Shown: positions 7,695-14,936 of the stretch, piece by piece
Layout of the letters: the number at the start of each line of letters is the position of its first letter
Position numbering within the stretch: position 1 is the stretch's first letter
Made by a program: the position numbers and the translations under genes
The notes under the pieces: model-generated
The model's database searches: none
What the model saw: only the letters and a program-made list of their open reading frames with translations
Told to the model about the DNA's origin: nothing
Source of the DNA: Clostridium sp. CAG:590
Lineage (GTDB): Bacteria; Bacillota; Clostridia; Lachnospirales; Lachnospiraceae
Reading direction: 5' to 3'
Assembly: GCA_000431135.1 (NCBI GenBank)
Contig: HF987893.1
Coordinates: forward strand, 20,123-37,049
DNA length: 16,927 nucleotides

Positions 7695-7703
7695 ATTATA
7701 TCA
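7695..7703 (-). promoter_or_regulatory. Candidate extended -10 SigA promoter in front of cheB
   Basis: In the longest gene-free gap (about 7676-7746) the minus strand reads TGATATAAT. This is a perfect TATAAT preceded by TG and one base, the extended -10 form used by vegetative sigma factors. A start would fall near 7688, giving a leader of about 31 bases before ATG 7657. The -35 region at the usual 17-base spacing (7718-7723, CTTATG) is poor, which extended -10 promoters can tolerate. I see no SigD-type element at proper spacing and no terminator hairpin in the gap. It would give cheB through sigD and the fapA tail their own transcript. AT-rich DNA yields such matches by chance. Confidence 0.4.
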
Positions 7704-7746
7704 AATATCTATCTGCGCATAAGTGCATAGTAACATTTTATTAAAA

Positions 7747-8469
7747 TTATTCTAATCCTAATTCCTTCATTCTGTTTTTCCTTTGAATCTGGAAAATATA
7801 ATGAATGATCTGTTCTCTAGTCGACTGATCCATTTGGAAATACTGCACTCTCTGTTCAAAAATACGATTATTGTTCTCATTTTGAACAGACAGTAAAATC
7901 TTTGCCATAACATAAAGAACTTCTGATGTTTCATCTGTTGTCATATCAAAACGAATTTCCATCAGTTCACCCACCGTTTCTTTTGATGATGACACAAAAC
8001 GCATACCTCCGCCGCTTAGATCTAACATAATACCTTTTTTCCACTCAATCTCTAATTCATCCGGATTATATGCCTTTCCCTCATCAATAAACGCTCTCTC
8101 TTCTTCTCCAATAAGCCGATATTGCAATTCCATTCTGCAATCCAAACGATAGAATTCTCTTCTTTGTATCTTTTCAAGATCAGAAGTCAATTCAATTTCC
8201 AGTAAAAAGAGTGATCCCTTTTTATATCTTCCCGTAGCAACCGCCTCACAGGATAAAAGTCCGTTCTTTGTATAAAATGTTGCTATAAACTGCTGACTGA
8301 CACTTAACGGAACGATCGAGCCTCCCTGAATCGGCATGGATACAAGCAAATTACCGGCATTCGACTCATCTAACACCTGACTGACATATATTTTTTCTTC
8401 ATTCGCATATAATCGTTTTTCAATTTTTTTAAGCTCTAACTTATCCCCAATTTGAATTCTATCATCCAT
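7747..8469 (-). CDS. PilZ-domain c-di-GMP receptor, YcgR/MotI-like flagellar brake candidate
   Basis: This 240-residue soluble protein has two domains. The N-terminal half (about 1-100) is a beta-rich domain of the type in YcgR and in Bacillus subtilis YpfA/MotI. The C-terminal half (about 102-230) is a PilZ domain with both c-di-GMP binding motifs intact: RxxxR as Arg104-Glu-Phe-Tyr-Arg108, and DxSxxG as Asp150-Leu-Ser152-Gly-Gly-Gly155. YcgR-type proteins bind c-di-GMP and then slow or disengage the flagellar motor. That role here is inferred from family and context, since it lies between flhG and cheB. It starts at ATG 8469, 5 bases after flhG, with only a weak GGGT element, so translation may depend on coupling to flhG. 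Confidence 0.88.
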   Translation of the reverse strand: MDDRIQIGDKLELKKIEKRLYANEEKIYVSQVLDESNAGNLLVSMPIQGGSIVPLSVSQQFIATFYTKNGLLSCEAVATGRYKKGSLFLLEIELTSDLEKIQRREFYRLDCRMELQYRLIGEEERAFIDEGKAYNPDELEIEWKKGIMLDLSGGGMRFVSSSKETVGELMEIRFDMTTDETSEVLYVMAKILLSVQNENNNRIFEQRVQYFQMDQSTREQIIHYIFQIQRKNRMKELGLE

Positions 8470-8474
8470 ACATT

Positions 8475-9356
8475 TTACCCGTTGTTTTTCTTTGTCTTAA
8501 TGAAACTCAATAGTACCTTTGCAATCCCACTTCGTGGTTTTTTCTCTTCTGCAATGTCAAGTAACTTGTTGCACATCTTACGAATCTGGCATGCCGGCTC
8601 ACCATCCGGTTCTCTGATCAGAACCGGTTTCTGCTCTAATACCGAACTTGACATTCCCTTATTCTGCGGAATATATCCAAGATATTCCAAATGAATATTC
8701 AGAAACTTTGAAACAACAATACTGATCTTTTCAAAAATCTCTAATCCCTCATCCTCATTGAATACCCGGTTTGTAACTACCTTGATCGACTTTTGTTCCC
8801 TGTCAAATTCTTTCTTACGATTCACCGCCTTTAGCAATGAATAAGCATCTGTAATAGAGGTTGGTTCCGGCGTTACAACCAATAATACTTCCGGTGAACT
8901 GATTACAAACTCAATAACCGAATCAGCAATTCCTGCACCGGTATCGATAATCACCACATCATACAAACTGTCTAGTTTGACCATTTTGCTGATCAAGTTT
9001 TTGAGACTTAACTTGTCCAAATTAACCAGATCCTGCACACCCGAACCTCCGGAAATGAATCCGATTCCATTTGGTCCCTGCGTTATGATCTCTTCGACAG
9101 ACATACCATTGTATACCAGATCTGCCAGATTATACTGCGGCCGGATTCCTAACATAACTTCTACATTTGCCAGTCCGAAATCCGCATCAATAATCACAAC
9201 CTTTTTTCCCATATTCTGCAACTGTAATGCAAGATTAACCGATATACTGGTTTTCCCAACGCCTCCTTTGCCACTTGTAACCGCAATCACTCTGGAAGTC
9301 GGAGCTTGTTCTTTTAGCTTTTCTACTTTTTTACGCAATTCATCTGCCTGATCCAT
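8475..9356 (-). CDS. flhG: MinD-like ATPase FlhG (YlxH), flagellar number regulator
   Basis: FlhG (293 residues) is a ParA/MinD-family ATPase that works with FlhF to set flagellar position and number. The N-terminal MDQADELRKK matches the DQAxxLR activator motif by which FlhG stimulates the FlhF GTPase. The deviant Walker A SGKGGVGKTS is at 28-37, the switch region IIDADFGLANVEVMLG near 55-70, and IDTGAGI near 143-149. The C-terminal GIAKVLLSFIKTKK can form a short amphipathic helix, as expected of a MinD-like membrane anchor. An in-frame TTG at 9389 opens a longer frame. The strong GGGAGGAGGAG lies ahead of ATG 9362 and ATG 9356, and I choose 9356 because its spacing (about 8 bases) is best and it puts the motif at the N-terminus. 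The gene overlaps flhF by 17 bases. Confidence 0.93.
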   Translation of the reverse strand: MDQADELRKKVEKLKEQAPTSRVIAVTSGKGGVGKTSISVNLALQLQNMGKKVVIIDADFGLANVEVMLGIRPQYNLADLVYNGMSVEEIITQGPNGIGFISGGSGVQDLVNLDKLSLKNLISKMVKLDSLYDVVIIDTGAGIADSVIEFVISSPEVLLVVTPEPTSITDAYSLLKAVNRKKEFDREQKSIKVVTNRVFNEDEGLEIFEKISIVVSKFLNIHLEYLGYIPQNKGMSSSVLEQKPVLIREPDGEPACQIRKMCNKLLDIAEEKKPRSGIAKVLLSFIKTKKNNG

Positions 9357-10608
9357 AGCCATCTCCTCCTCCCAAAACTTGTTTTGCAATAACCTGAGGA
9401 TTCATCACCTCAATATCATCCGGAACATTCTGTCCATAAGATACATAAGAAAGAGACATACCGGTATCTAATTTGATATTCAGTATATTACCAATCGCAT
9501 CTGTTTCATCTAACTTCGTAAAAATCAGACTAAATGAAGAGATATCTTCATAAAGATCTACAATCTTCTTCAAATCTTTGTATTTTGTTGTTGCACTTAA
9601 CACAAGATAGGTGGAGACATTAAATTCATCAAATGCTTCCATAAACCCTTTCAGATCATCCATACGATTCTTATTCTTGTGGGATCGGCCTGCCGTGTCG
9701 ACCAACACATAATCATAGTCCTTATACTTTGGCAATATATCCTTAATCTCTTCTTTCCGATAAACTACCTCTACCGGAATCGATAAAATACCTGCATATG
9801 TTTTAATCTGTTCTACCGCAGAGATCCGGTAAGTATCTGCAGTTAAGATTGCAATCTTCTTCTTTTGTTCCAATATCAATTTGGACGATAATTTGGCAAT
9901 TGTTGTAGTCTTACCAACACCGGTCGGTCCAACAAATAAGATGATCTTGGGCTTTTTTTCATCTTTTTGTATAGTGATTGGCTGCATTTGGCCTAATTTC
10001 AAAATGATCTTCTGATATACACAGGATAACATATCATCTAGTGTACGAACATTGCCCGTATGCGTGATCTCGTCAATGATCTGCTTGGCATAGGTGTAGG
10101 AAACTTCATTGCCGGTCAACTGCTCCATGATGAGATTAATTGACTTCTGACGTATACTTTCTTTCGTTTCCTGTGCATCTTTCTTTTTATCTGTTTCACT
10201 CTTTTTTTCCTCAGAATCTTCCTTATCATCTTTTTGTACTTTTTTGTCAGATTCTGATTTTGTTTCCTTTTTCTGACTTTCGATCTGTTCTTCTAATAAT
10301 TTTGCCAGACTGTTTAATTTTTCATTTAATGCTTTTGCTTCTTCATCCTCAACCTTTTGTTCCGGATGCAATTTTTCATTAATCTTATCATTAAACTGTG
10401 CAGATGTCTTACTCTCTGTTTTTTTATCAGAATCATTATTCTCATCTACGGCCGCCGTCACTTCTACCTGGGTTTTACGGAAGATCTTAAACAGACCTTT
10501 GGGCTTGATCGTCTTAATATTCATAACGATTGCATCTTTTCCCAAATCTTCTTTTGCCAGCATGATCGCTTCTGTTTCAGTAACTGCTTGAAATTTCTTA
10601 ATTATCAT
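9340..10608 (-). CDS. flhF: SRP-type GTPase FlhF, flagellar placement factor
   Basis: FlhF (422 residues) is the third SRP GTPase, related to Ffh and FtsY, and marks the site of flagellar assembly at the membrane. The N-terminal B domain is about 1-75. A low-complexity Lys/Glu/Asp-rich linker follows (about 76-150). The helical N domain is about 151-215 and the G domain about 218-422, with P-loop GPTGVGKT (227-234), TADTYRISAVEQ (257-268), DTAGR (304-308) and TKLDE (364-368). It starts at ATG 10608 inside the end of flhA (11-base overlap), after GGTGA. Its last codons, encoding a Gly-rich tail (GGGDGYGSGR), also form the ribosome binding site for flhG. GTPase motifs look intact. Confidence 0.95.
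   Translation of the reverse strand: MIIKKFQAVTETEAIMLAKEDLGKDAIVMNIKTIKPKGLFKIFRKTQVEVTAAVDENNDSDKKTESKTSAQFNDKINEKLHPEQKVEDEEAKALNEKLNSLAKLLEEQIESQKKETKSESDKKVQKDDKEDSEEKKSETDKKKDAQETKESIRQKSINLIMEQLTGNEVSYTYAKQIIDEITHTGNVRTLDDMLSCVYQKIILKLGQMQPITIQKDEKKPKIILFVGPTGVGKTTTIAKLSSKLILEQKKKIAILTADTYRISAVEQIKTYAGILSIPVEVVYRKEEIKDILPKYKDYDYVLVDTAGRSHKNKNRMDDLKGFMEAFDEFNVSTYLVLSATTKYKDLKKIVDLYEDISSFSLIFTKLDETDAIGNILNIKLDTGMSLSYVSYGQNVPDDIEVMNPQVIAKQVLGGGDGYGSGR
9363..9373 (-). promoter_or_regulatory. Ribosome binding site of flhG inside the 3' end of flhF
   Basis: GGGAGGAGGAG precedes ATG 9362 directly and ATG 9356 at about optimal distance. The same bases encode Gly-Gly-Gly-Asp near the FlhF C-terminus. 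The upstream TTG 9389 has no such site, so the longest open frame overstates flhG. Confidence 0.7.
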
Positions 10609-12664
10609 TGTACGTCACCACTCCTATTGATTGCAATTCTACATCTGATTCAATCTCATTATAAGAAACAACGATCAAATCTTTAAAGTAGTCCTTTGTT
10701 AATTTCTTGAAATACATTCTGACGATTGGAGAAGTAATTATAATCGGCGCCTTCCCCTGATCTTCTAATTTCTTTATTTCTTTTTCTACTGAATTCAGAA
10801 TCTTCTTTGTAGCAGCCGGATCTAACGTTATATATGCACCCTGTTCCGTCTGTTTCACAGAATTCATAATGTCCTGTTCCACCTTCGGATCTAACGTAAC
10901 GACTGTTGTCATTTCACCCTCTGAAAAATACGTATTTGAAATTGCACGTTTTAATCGTTGCCGTACATACTCCGTTAAGATATCGGTATCTCTTGTGGAA
11001 GCCGCATAATCTGCCAAAGTTTCAAAAATAGTTACCAGATCACGGATAGATATACCTTCCGCAAGCAGATTCTGCAATACTTTCTGAATATCGCCTACAC
11101 CAAGCAATTTTGGCACAAGTTCATCAATCAATGTTGCATTATTCTCTTTCACATTATTGATCAGATTCTGTACATCCTGTCTGGTCAGCAGCTCATCCAA
11201 ATGACTCTTAATCACTTCTGTCAGGTGCGTCGCAATAATAGATGGCGGGTCAACAACCGTATATCCCATTGACTCTGCACGTTCTCTCTGGCTTTCTGTT
11301 ATCCAGATAGCCGGTAAATGAAAGGATGGTTCAAAGGTTGGAATACCTGTAATCTCCTCTTCCACATATCCGGGATTCATTGCCATATAATGATCAAACA
11401 GAATCTCTCCTTCACTAATCTGAATTCCCTTGATCTTAATAATATATTGATTTGGATTCAGCTGAATATTATCTCTTAAACGAATGATCGGAACAACAGC
11501 ACCTAACTCTAATGCAATCTGACGACGTATCATAACAACACGGTCAAGCAAGTCGCCTCCCTGATTAACGTCCGCAAGTGGAATGATACCATAACCGAAT
11601 TCCAATTCGATCGGATCAACCTGGAGTAACGCATTTACATTTTCATGACGGCGAATCTCGTCAGCCTGAACTTCTTCCTCTTTTACTTCTTCTTCAATGG
11701 ATTCTACTTCGTTTGAATGTTCCACCAGTCTGCCTAACACGATCACACCAAGTCCCAGAGCAAGATAGATCAATATTCTTCCTTCACTTCGAAGCGGAGT
11801 AAAGATACCAAGAAAACACAATGTACCACCAACAATATACATGACTTTCGGGATCCGGAACAACTGTCCGATCATCATCTGTCCGATATTATCTTCTTTG
11901 GATGCTTTTGTAACAAGAATACCTGTCGCAATAGAGATGAGCATAGATGGAATCTGCGAAACAAGTCCATCACCGATAGTAAGTATTGTGTATTTGGAGA
12001 GTGCCTCCTGTAACTGAAGTCCCTGCATAGTCACTCCCATAACAATACCACCCACAATATTGATCATCGTAATGATCAATCCTGCTGTCGCATCTCCTTT
12101 TACATACTTGGTAGCACCATCCATGGAACCATAAAATGCCGCTTCCTCCTGTATCTTCTGTCTACGTTCCATCGCTTCCTTATCTGTGATCGCCCCTGTA
12201 TTCAGATCAGCGTCAATCGCCATCTGCTTACCTGGCATTGCATCCAATGTAAAACGAGCAGTTACTTCAGACACACGCTCAGAACCCTTATTGATAACGA
12301 CCATCTGTACGATTACCAATACAACAAATATGATCGCACCGACAACTAAATTACCACCACCAACAAAGTTACCGAAAGTCTGGACAACAACACCCGGATT
12401 ACCGGTTGTTAATATCAGTTTGGTAGAAGATATATTAAGTGCAATACGGAACACGGTAGAAAACAATAAAATGGTTGGAAAACTTGACATATCAAGTGTC
12501 TCGGAAGCATACAGACAGTTAAACAAAATGAATAAGGCAATCATAATATTAACCGTGATCAAAATATCCAGTAATAAAGATGGAATTGGAATAATGAATA
12601 AGATAATAGCTGCTAACAAATATAATCCAACAAATAAATCGCCGCGAAACGATATCTTTTTCAT
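10598..12664 (-). CDS. flhA: Flagellar export gate protein FlhA
   Basis: FlhA (688 residues) is the large export-gate protein that docks substrate-chaperone complexes and couples export to the proton motive force. The N-terminal part (about 1-315) holds the membrane helices. A conserved cytoplasmic loop carries the FHIPEP-family signature around 137-157 (RFTLDAMPGKQMAIDADLNTG). A Glu-rich linker (about 320-345) leads to the cytoplasmic domain (about 350-688), which forms the nonameric docking ring in the family. Length is normal. It starts at ATG 12664, 8 bases after a perfect GGAGGTG, one of the strongest ribosome binding sites in the window, so high translation is likely. It follows flhB by 36 bases and overlaps flhF by 11. 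Confidence 0.98.
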   Translation of the reverse strand: MKKISFRGDLFVGLYLLAAIILFIIPIPSLLLDILITVNIMIALFILFNCLYASETLDMSSFPTILLFSTVFRIALNISSTKLILTTGNPGVVVQTFGNFVGGGNLVVGAIIFVVLVIVQMVVINKGSERVSEVTARFTLDAMPGKQMAIDADLNTGAITDKEAMERRQKIQEEAAFYGSMDGATKYVKGDATAGLIITMINIVGGIVMGVTMQGLQLQEALSKYTILTIGDGLVSQIPSMLISIATGILVTKASKEDNIGQMMIGQLFRIPKVMYIVGGTLCFLGIFTPLRSEGRILIYLALGLGVIVLGRLVEHSNEVESIEEEVKEEEVQADEIRRHENVNALLQVDPIELEFGYGIIPLADVNQGGDLLDRVVMIRRQIALELGAVVPIIRLRDNIQLNPNQYIIKIKGIQISEGEILFDHYMAMNPGYVEEEITGIPTFEPSFHLPAIWITESQRERAESMGYTVVDPPSIIATHLTEVIKSHLDELLTRQDVQNLINNVKENNATLIDELVPKLLGVGDIQKVLQNLLAEGISIRDLVTIFETLADYAASTRDTDILTEYVRQRLKRAISNTYFSEGEMTTVVTLDPKVEQDIMNSVKQTEQGAYITLDPAATKKILNSVEKEIKKLEDQGKAPIIITSPIVRMYFKKLTKDYFKDLIVVSYNEIESDVELQSIGVVTYNDN

Positions 12665-12700
12665 CTTCCAAACACCTCCATTCTAATCATAATCAATATT

Positions 12701-13828
12701 CTAGCTGACTTTATTGTGCAGCTGATATACATATGCAAGCACCTCTGCAACCGCCTGATATAGTTCCGGCGGAATCTCGGCTCCTAATTCCACGTTATAA
12801 TACAACATTCGTGCAAGTGGCTTATTCTCCACAATCTCAACCTGATGTTCCCTGGCTACATCCTTAATTCTTCCAGCAAGAAAATCCGCCCCTTTTGCCA
12901 CAACAATCGGTGCCTGTCCTTGTCCTGTCTTATAGGATAGTGCAACCGCAAAATGAGTTGGGTTCGTAATAACAACATCTGCCTCCGGAATCGCAGCCAT
13001 CATTCGTCGTTGCGAAGCCTGCTGCATTCTTTGTCTTTGTTGTCCTTTTACCTTCGGATCTCCTTCCTGATTCTTAAACTCATCCTTTACTTCCTGTTTA
13101 GTCATCATGTTATCTGTCTTAAATTTCCATTTTTGGTATAGAAAATCTGCAGCCGCTATTACACAGAACAAAATACATATTTTCAAAAATAATTCCATAA
13201 TAACATCATACATCAAAACAATGCTTTGCTGCATTGACATGTCATAGAGCAAATATAATTCCTTTGCATGTTCTACAAAAACGCCATAGGCAAAATATGA
13301 TATCATAACAATTTTAACAACAGACTTAAGCAACTCTACCAATGTATTCAAAGAAAACATACGCTTTATTCCATTGACAGGATTCATTTTGCTAAATTTA
13401 GGTTGCAATGGCTTTGTCGTAACCTTAAATTGAAACTGCAATGCATTACTTAAAAATGCAATCAGAAAACCAAGCAGTAAAAACGGTGCAATCGTAATTA
13501 CAATATCCAGAATTCCCTGCAGCATCAAAAAGCGAAAACCTCTGTTATTAATCCCTTCCGAAATAAAACGACCAACCAGTCTATAAAAATGTTCGAATGT
13601 CGACATTAGACGATTACCTACAAAACCAATAGTAAACTTCAGGCAGACATACAAAGCAAGCAATGTTGCGGCAGTGGAAACCTCCGCACTTTTTGCAACA
13701 TTACCTTCTTTTCTGACATCTTCCAACTTCTTAGAAGTTGCATCTTCTGTTTTCTCTCCTCCCGGACCTTCTTTTGCAAACATCTGCAGATCCAGCGGCA
13801 TTCTTATCTTATATTCTAATGTCACCAA
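12701..13828 (-). CDS. flhB: Flagellar export switch protein FlhB
   Basis: FlhB (375 residues) sets the export specificity switch from rod/hook to filament substrates. The N-terminus has the typical PLDLQMFA segment followed by GGEKTEDATSKKLEDVRKEG. Four membrane helices follow (within about 45-225), then the cytoplasmic domain (about 225-375). The autocleavage motif Asn289-Pro-Thr-His292 is intact (VVITNPTHFAVAL). The 13828 start is TTG, placed 7 bases after AAGGA; GTG at 13825 is the next codon. ATG 13801, which gives MPLDLQMFA, is a possible alternative with a weak ribosome binding site. The start is therefore less certain than the identity. It lies between fliR and flhA, as in Bacillus. 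Confidence 0.95.
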   Translation of the reverse strand: MVTLEYKIRMPLDLQMFAKEGPGGEKTEDATSKKLEDVRKEGNVAKSAEVSTAATLLALYVCLKFTIGFVGNRLMSTFEHFYRLVGRFISEGINNRGFRFLMLQGILDIVITIAPFLLLGFLIAFLSNALQFQFKVTTKPLQPKFSKMNPVNGIKRMFSLNTLVELLKSVVKIVMISYFAYGVFVEHAKELYLLYDMSMQQSIVLMYDVIMELFLKICILFCVIAAADFLYQKWKFKTDNMMTKQEVKDEFKNQEGDPKVKGQQRQRMQQASQRRMMAAIPEADVVITNPTHFAVALSYKTGQGQAPIVVAKGADFLAGRIKDVAREHQVEIVENKPLARMLYYNVELGAEIPPELYQAVAEVLAYVYQLHNKVS

Positions 13829-13857
13829 ACACCAATCCTTCTATCTCATCATATCCT

Positions 13858-14640
13858 TTATTGCATAAATGCCTTCAAGACACCCGCGACAACCGTTTGC
13901 ATCTCTTTATATATAAATTCCGTTATATTCGGTAAAAAACCAATCGTAACCAACAAAACCGCAAATCCTACAAAAATCTTGAGCTGGATTCCGATTACAA
14001 ACATATTCATCTGCGGTGCCGTCTTTGCAAGTACTCCAAGTACAACATTTAATAACATAGTCGAAATCATAACCGGCAATGCAATTCGAACGGAAATGAT
14101 AAAATAATCCGCAATATACTGAATCATTGTATCATAAAGTGTTCCTGCATCAATGGTTACTTTTCCTAACGGAATCAATTGAAATGAATCCGATAATGCC
14201 GATAAAATAAAATAATGCATATTCGAGCAAAGCATAATCAGCATAACAAGCATATTATAAAACTCAGCAGTAATCGTTATCTCCGTATTCATAGTCTGGT
14301 CAAAATCAGACACCATCGAAAATCCGATCTCTCTGTCAATAAACTGACCTGCTGCATTGATGATCGTCAATGTAATATTGGACAAAAAGCCCATGGTAAT
14401 TCCTACGACAAATTCCTTTAACAAAAGCAGTGTATATTCTAAAAAAGTGGAATATCCCAATGGTGTGTAAGGATTTGCTGTAAATACAGCAAGCGAACAT
14501 GCAATTCCAATAAACACCCTCACCCTTCTGGTTACTGCCTGATTACCAAAAATGGGTGCAAATGCCATTGCACCCATCACTCTGACAAAAATAGCTAAAT
14601 AATATTCTAAATGCATGATAGAAAAGGATTGTTCAATCAT
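13858..14640 (-). CDS. fliR: Flagellar export gate protein FliR
   Basis: FliR (260 residues) is an integral membrane part of the FliP5FliQ4FliR1 core through which flagellar subunits cross the membrane. The protein is almost wholly hydrophobic, with about six potential membrane segments. Family segments are visible: FVRVMGAMAFAPIFGNQAVTRRVRV near the N-terminus, LLLKEFVVGITMGFL in the middle, and the end VTIGFLPNITEFIYKEM. Length is normal for stand-alone FliR, and there is no FliR-FlhB fusion here. The start at ATG 14640 follows GAGGTAG, which overlaps the fliQ stop; the two genes are three bases apart and probably coupled. Confidence 0.96.
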   Translation of the reverse strand: MIEQSFSIMHLEYYLAIFVRVMGAMAFAPIFGNQAVTRRVRVFIGIACSLAVFTANPYTPLGYSTFLEYTLLLLKEFVVGITMGFLSNITLTIINAAGQFIDREIGFSMVSDFDQTMNTEITITAEFYNMLVMLIMLCSNMHYFILSALSDSFQLIPLGKVTIDAGTLYDTMIQYIADYFIISVRIALPVMISTMLLNVVLGVLAKTAPQMNMFVIGIQLKIFVGFAVLLVTIGFLPNITEFIYKEMQTVVAGVLKAFMQ

Positions 14641-14643
14641 ATA

Positions 14644-14913
14644 CTACCTCACATAAGTTGCAAAATTCTGGAATAATCTCTCCATAAATTCAACAATATT
14701 ATTCATGATCCATCCACCACACAAAATAATTGTAATAAAAATACTTAATATTTTGGGAACAAATGTTAATGTCTGCTCCTGTATTGATGTAACCGTTTGA
14801 AATATACTAATGATCAAACCCACTATCAAAGACACTAATAAAAGAGGTGCTGAACATTTGATGATCAACCACAATGCCTCTCTGGCAATATCAATTACAA
14901 CTTCTGTTGTCAT
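14644..14913 (-). CDS. fliQ: Flagellar export gate protein FliQ
   Basis: FliQ (89 residues) is a two-helix subunit of the FliPQR export core. The typical pattern is present: a short N-terminus (TEVVIDIAREALW), a first hydrophobic helix (about 15-38), the conserved IISIFQTVTSIQEQTLTFVPKI stretch (about 30-51), and a second hydrophobic helix (about 52-70). The C-terminal tail is short. Length matches the family. It starts at ATG 14913 after a purine-rich GGGAAG element. It is 23 bases after fliP and 3 bases before fliR, the standard P-Q-R order. Confidence 0.96.
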   Translation of the reverse strand: MTTEVVIDIAREALWLIIKCSAPLLLVSLIVGLIISIFQTVTSIQEQTLTFVPKILSIFITIILCGGWIMNNIVEFMERLFQNFATYVR

Positions 14914-14936
14914 TCTCTAACACTTCCCATCTACCG

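Noticed and set aside
7711..7732. Short repeated TGCGCA/TGCA motif in the gap, considered as a terminator or operator
   Set aside because: The repeats do not form a stable stem and no T-run follows on the minus strand. It is too short to support an operator call.
7711..7746. SigD-type promoter (TAAA with GCAGATAG) in the gap before cheB
   Set aside because: The two elements are about 20 bases apart, not about 15, and the -10 part lacks the CCGATA core.
7061..7746. cheB as a broken gene with a lost or frameshifted receiver
   Set aside because: No receiver-like sequence is found in any minus-strand frame of the gap, and the short frame has its own ribosome binding site. It reads as a real short gene.
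9356..9389. flhG starting at TTG 9389
   Set aside because: No ribosome binding site ahead of it, a 50-base overlap with flhF, and the known DQAxxLR motif would be pushed away from the N-terminus. ATG 9356 is better.
10975..10995. CCGATAT on the minus strand, resembling a SigD -10
   Set aside because: It is inside flhA and there is no TAAA at the right distance upstream.
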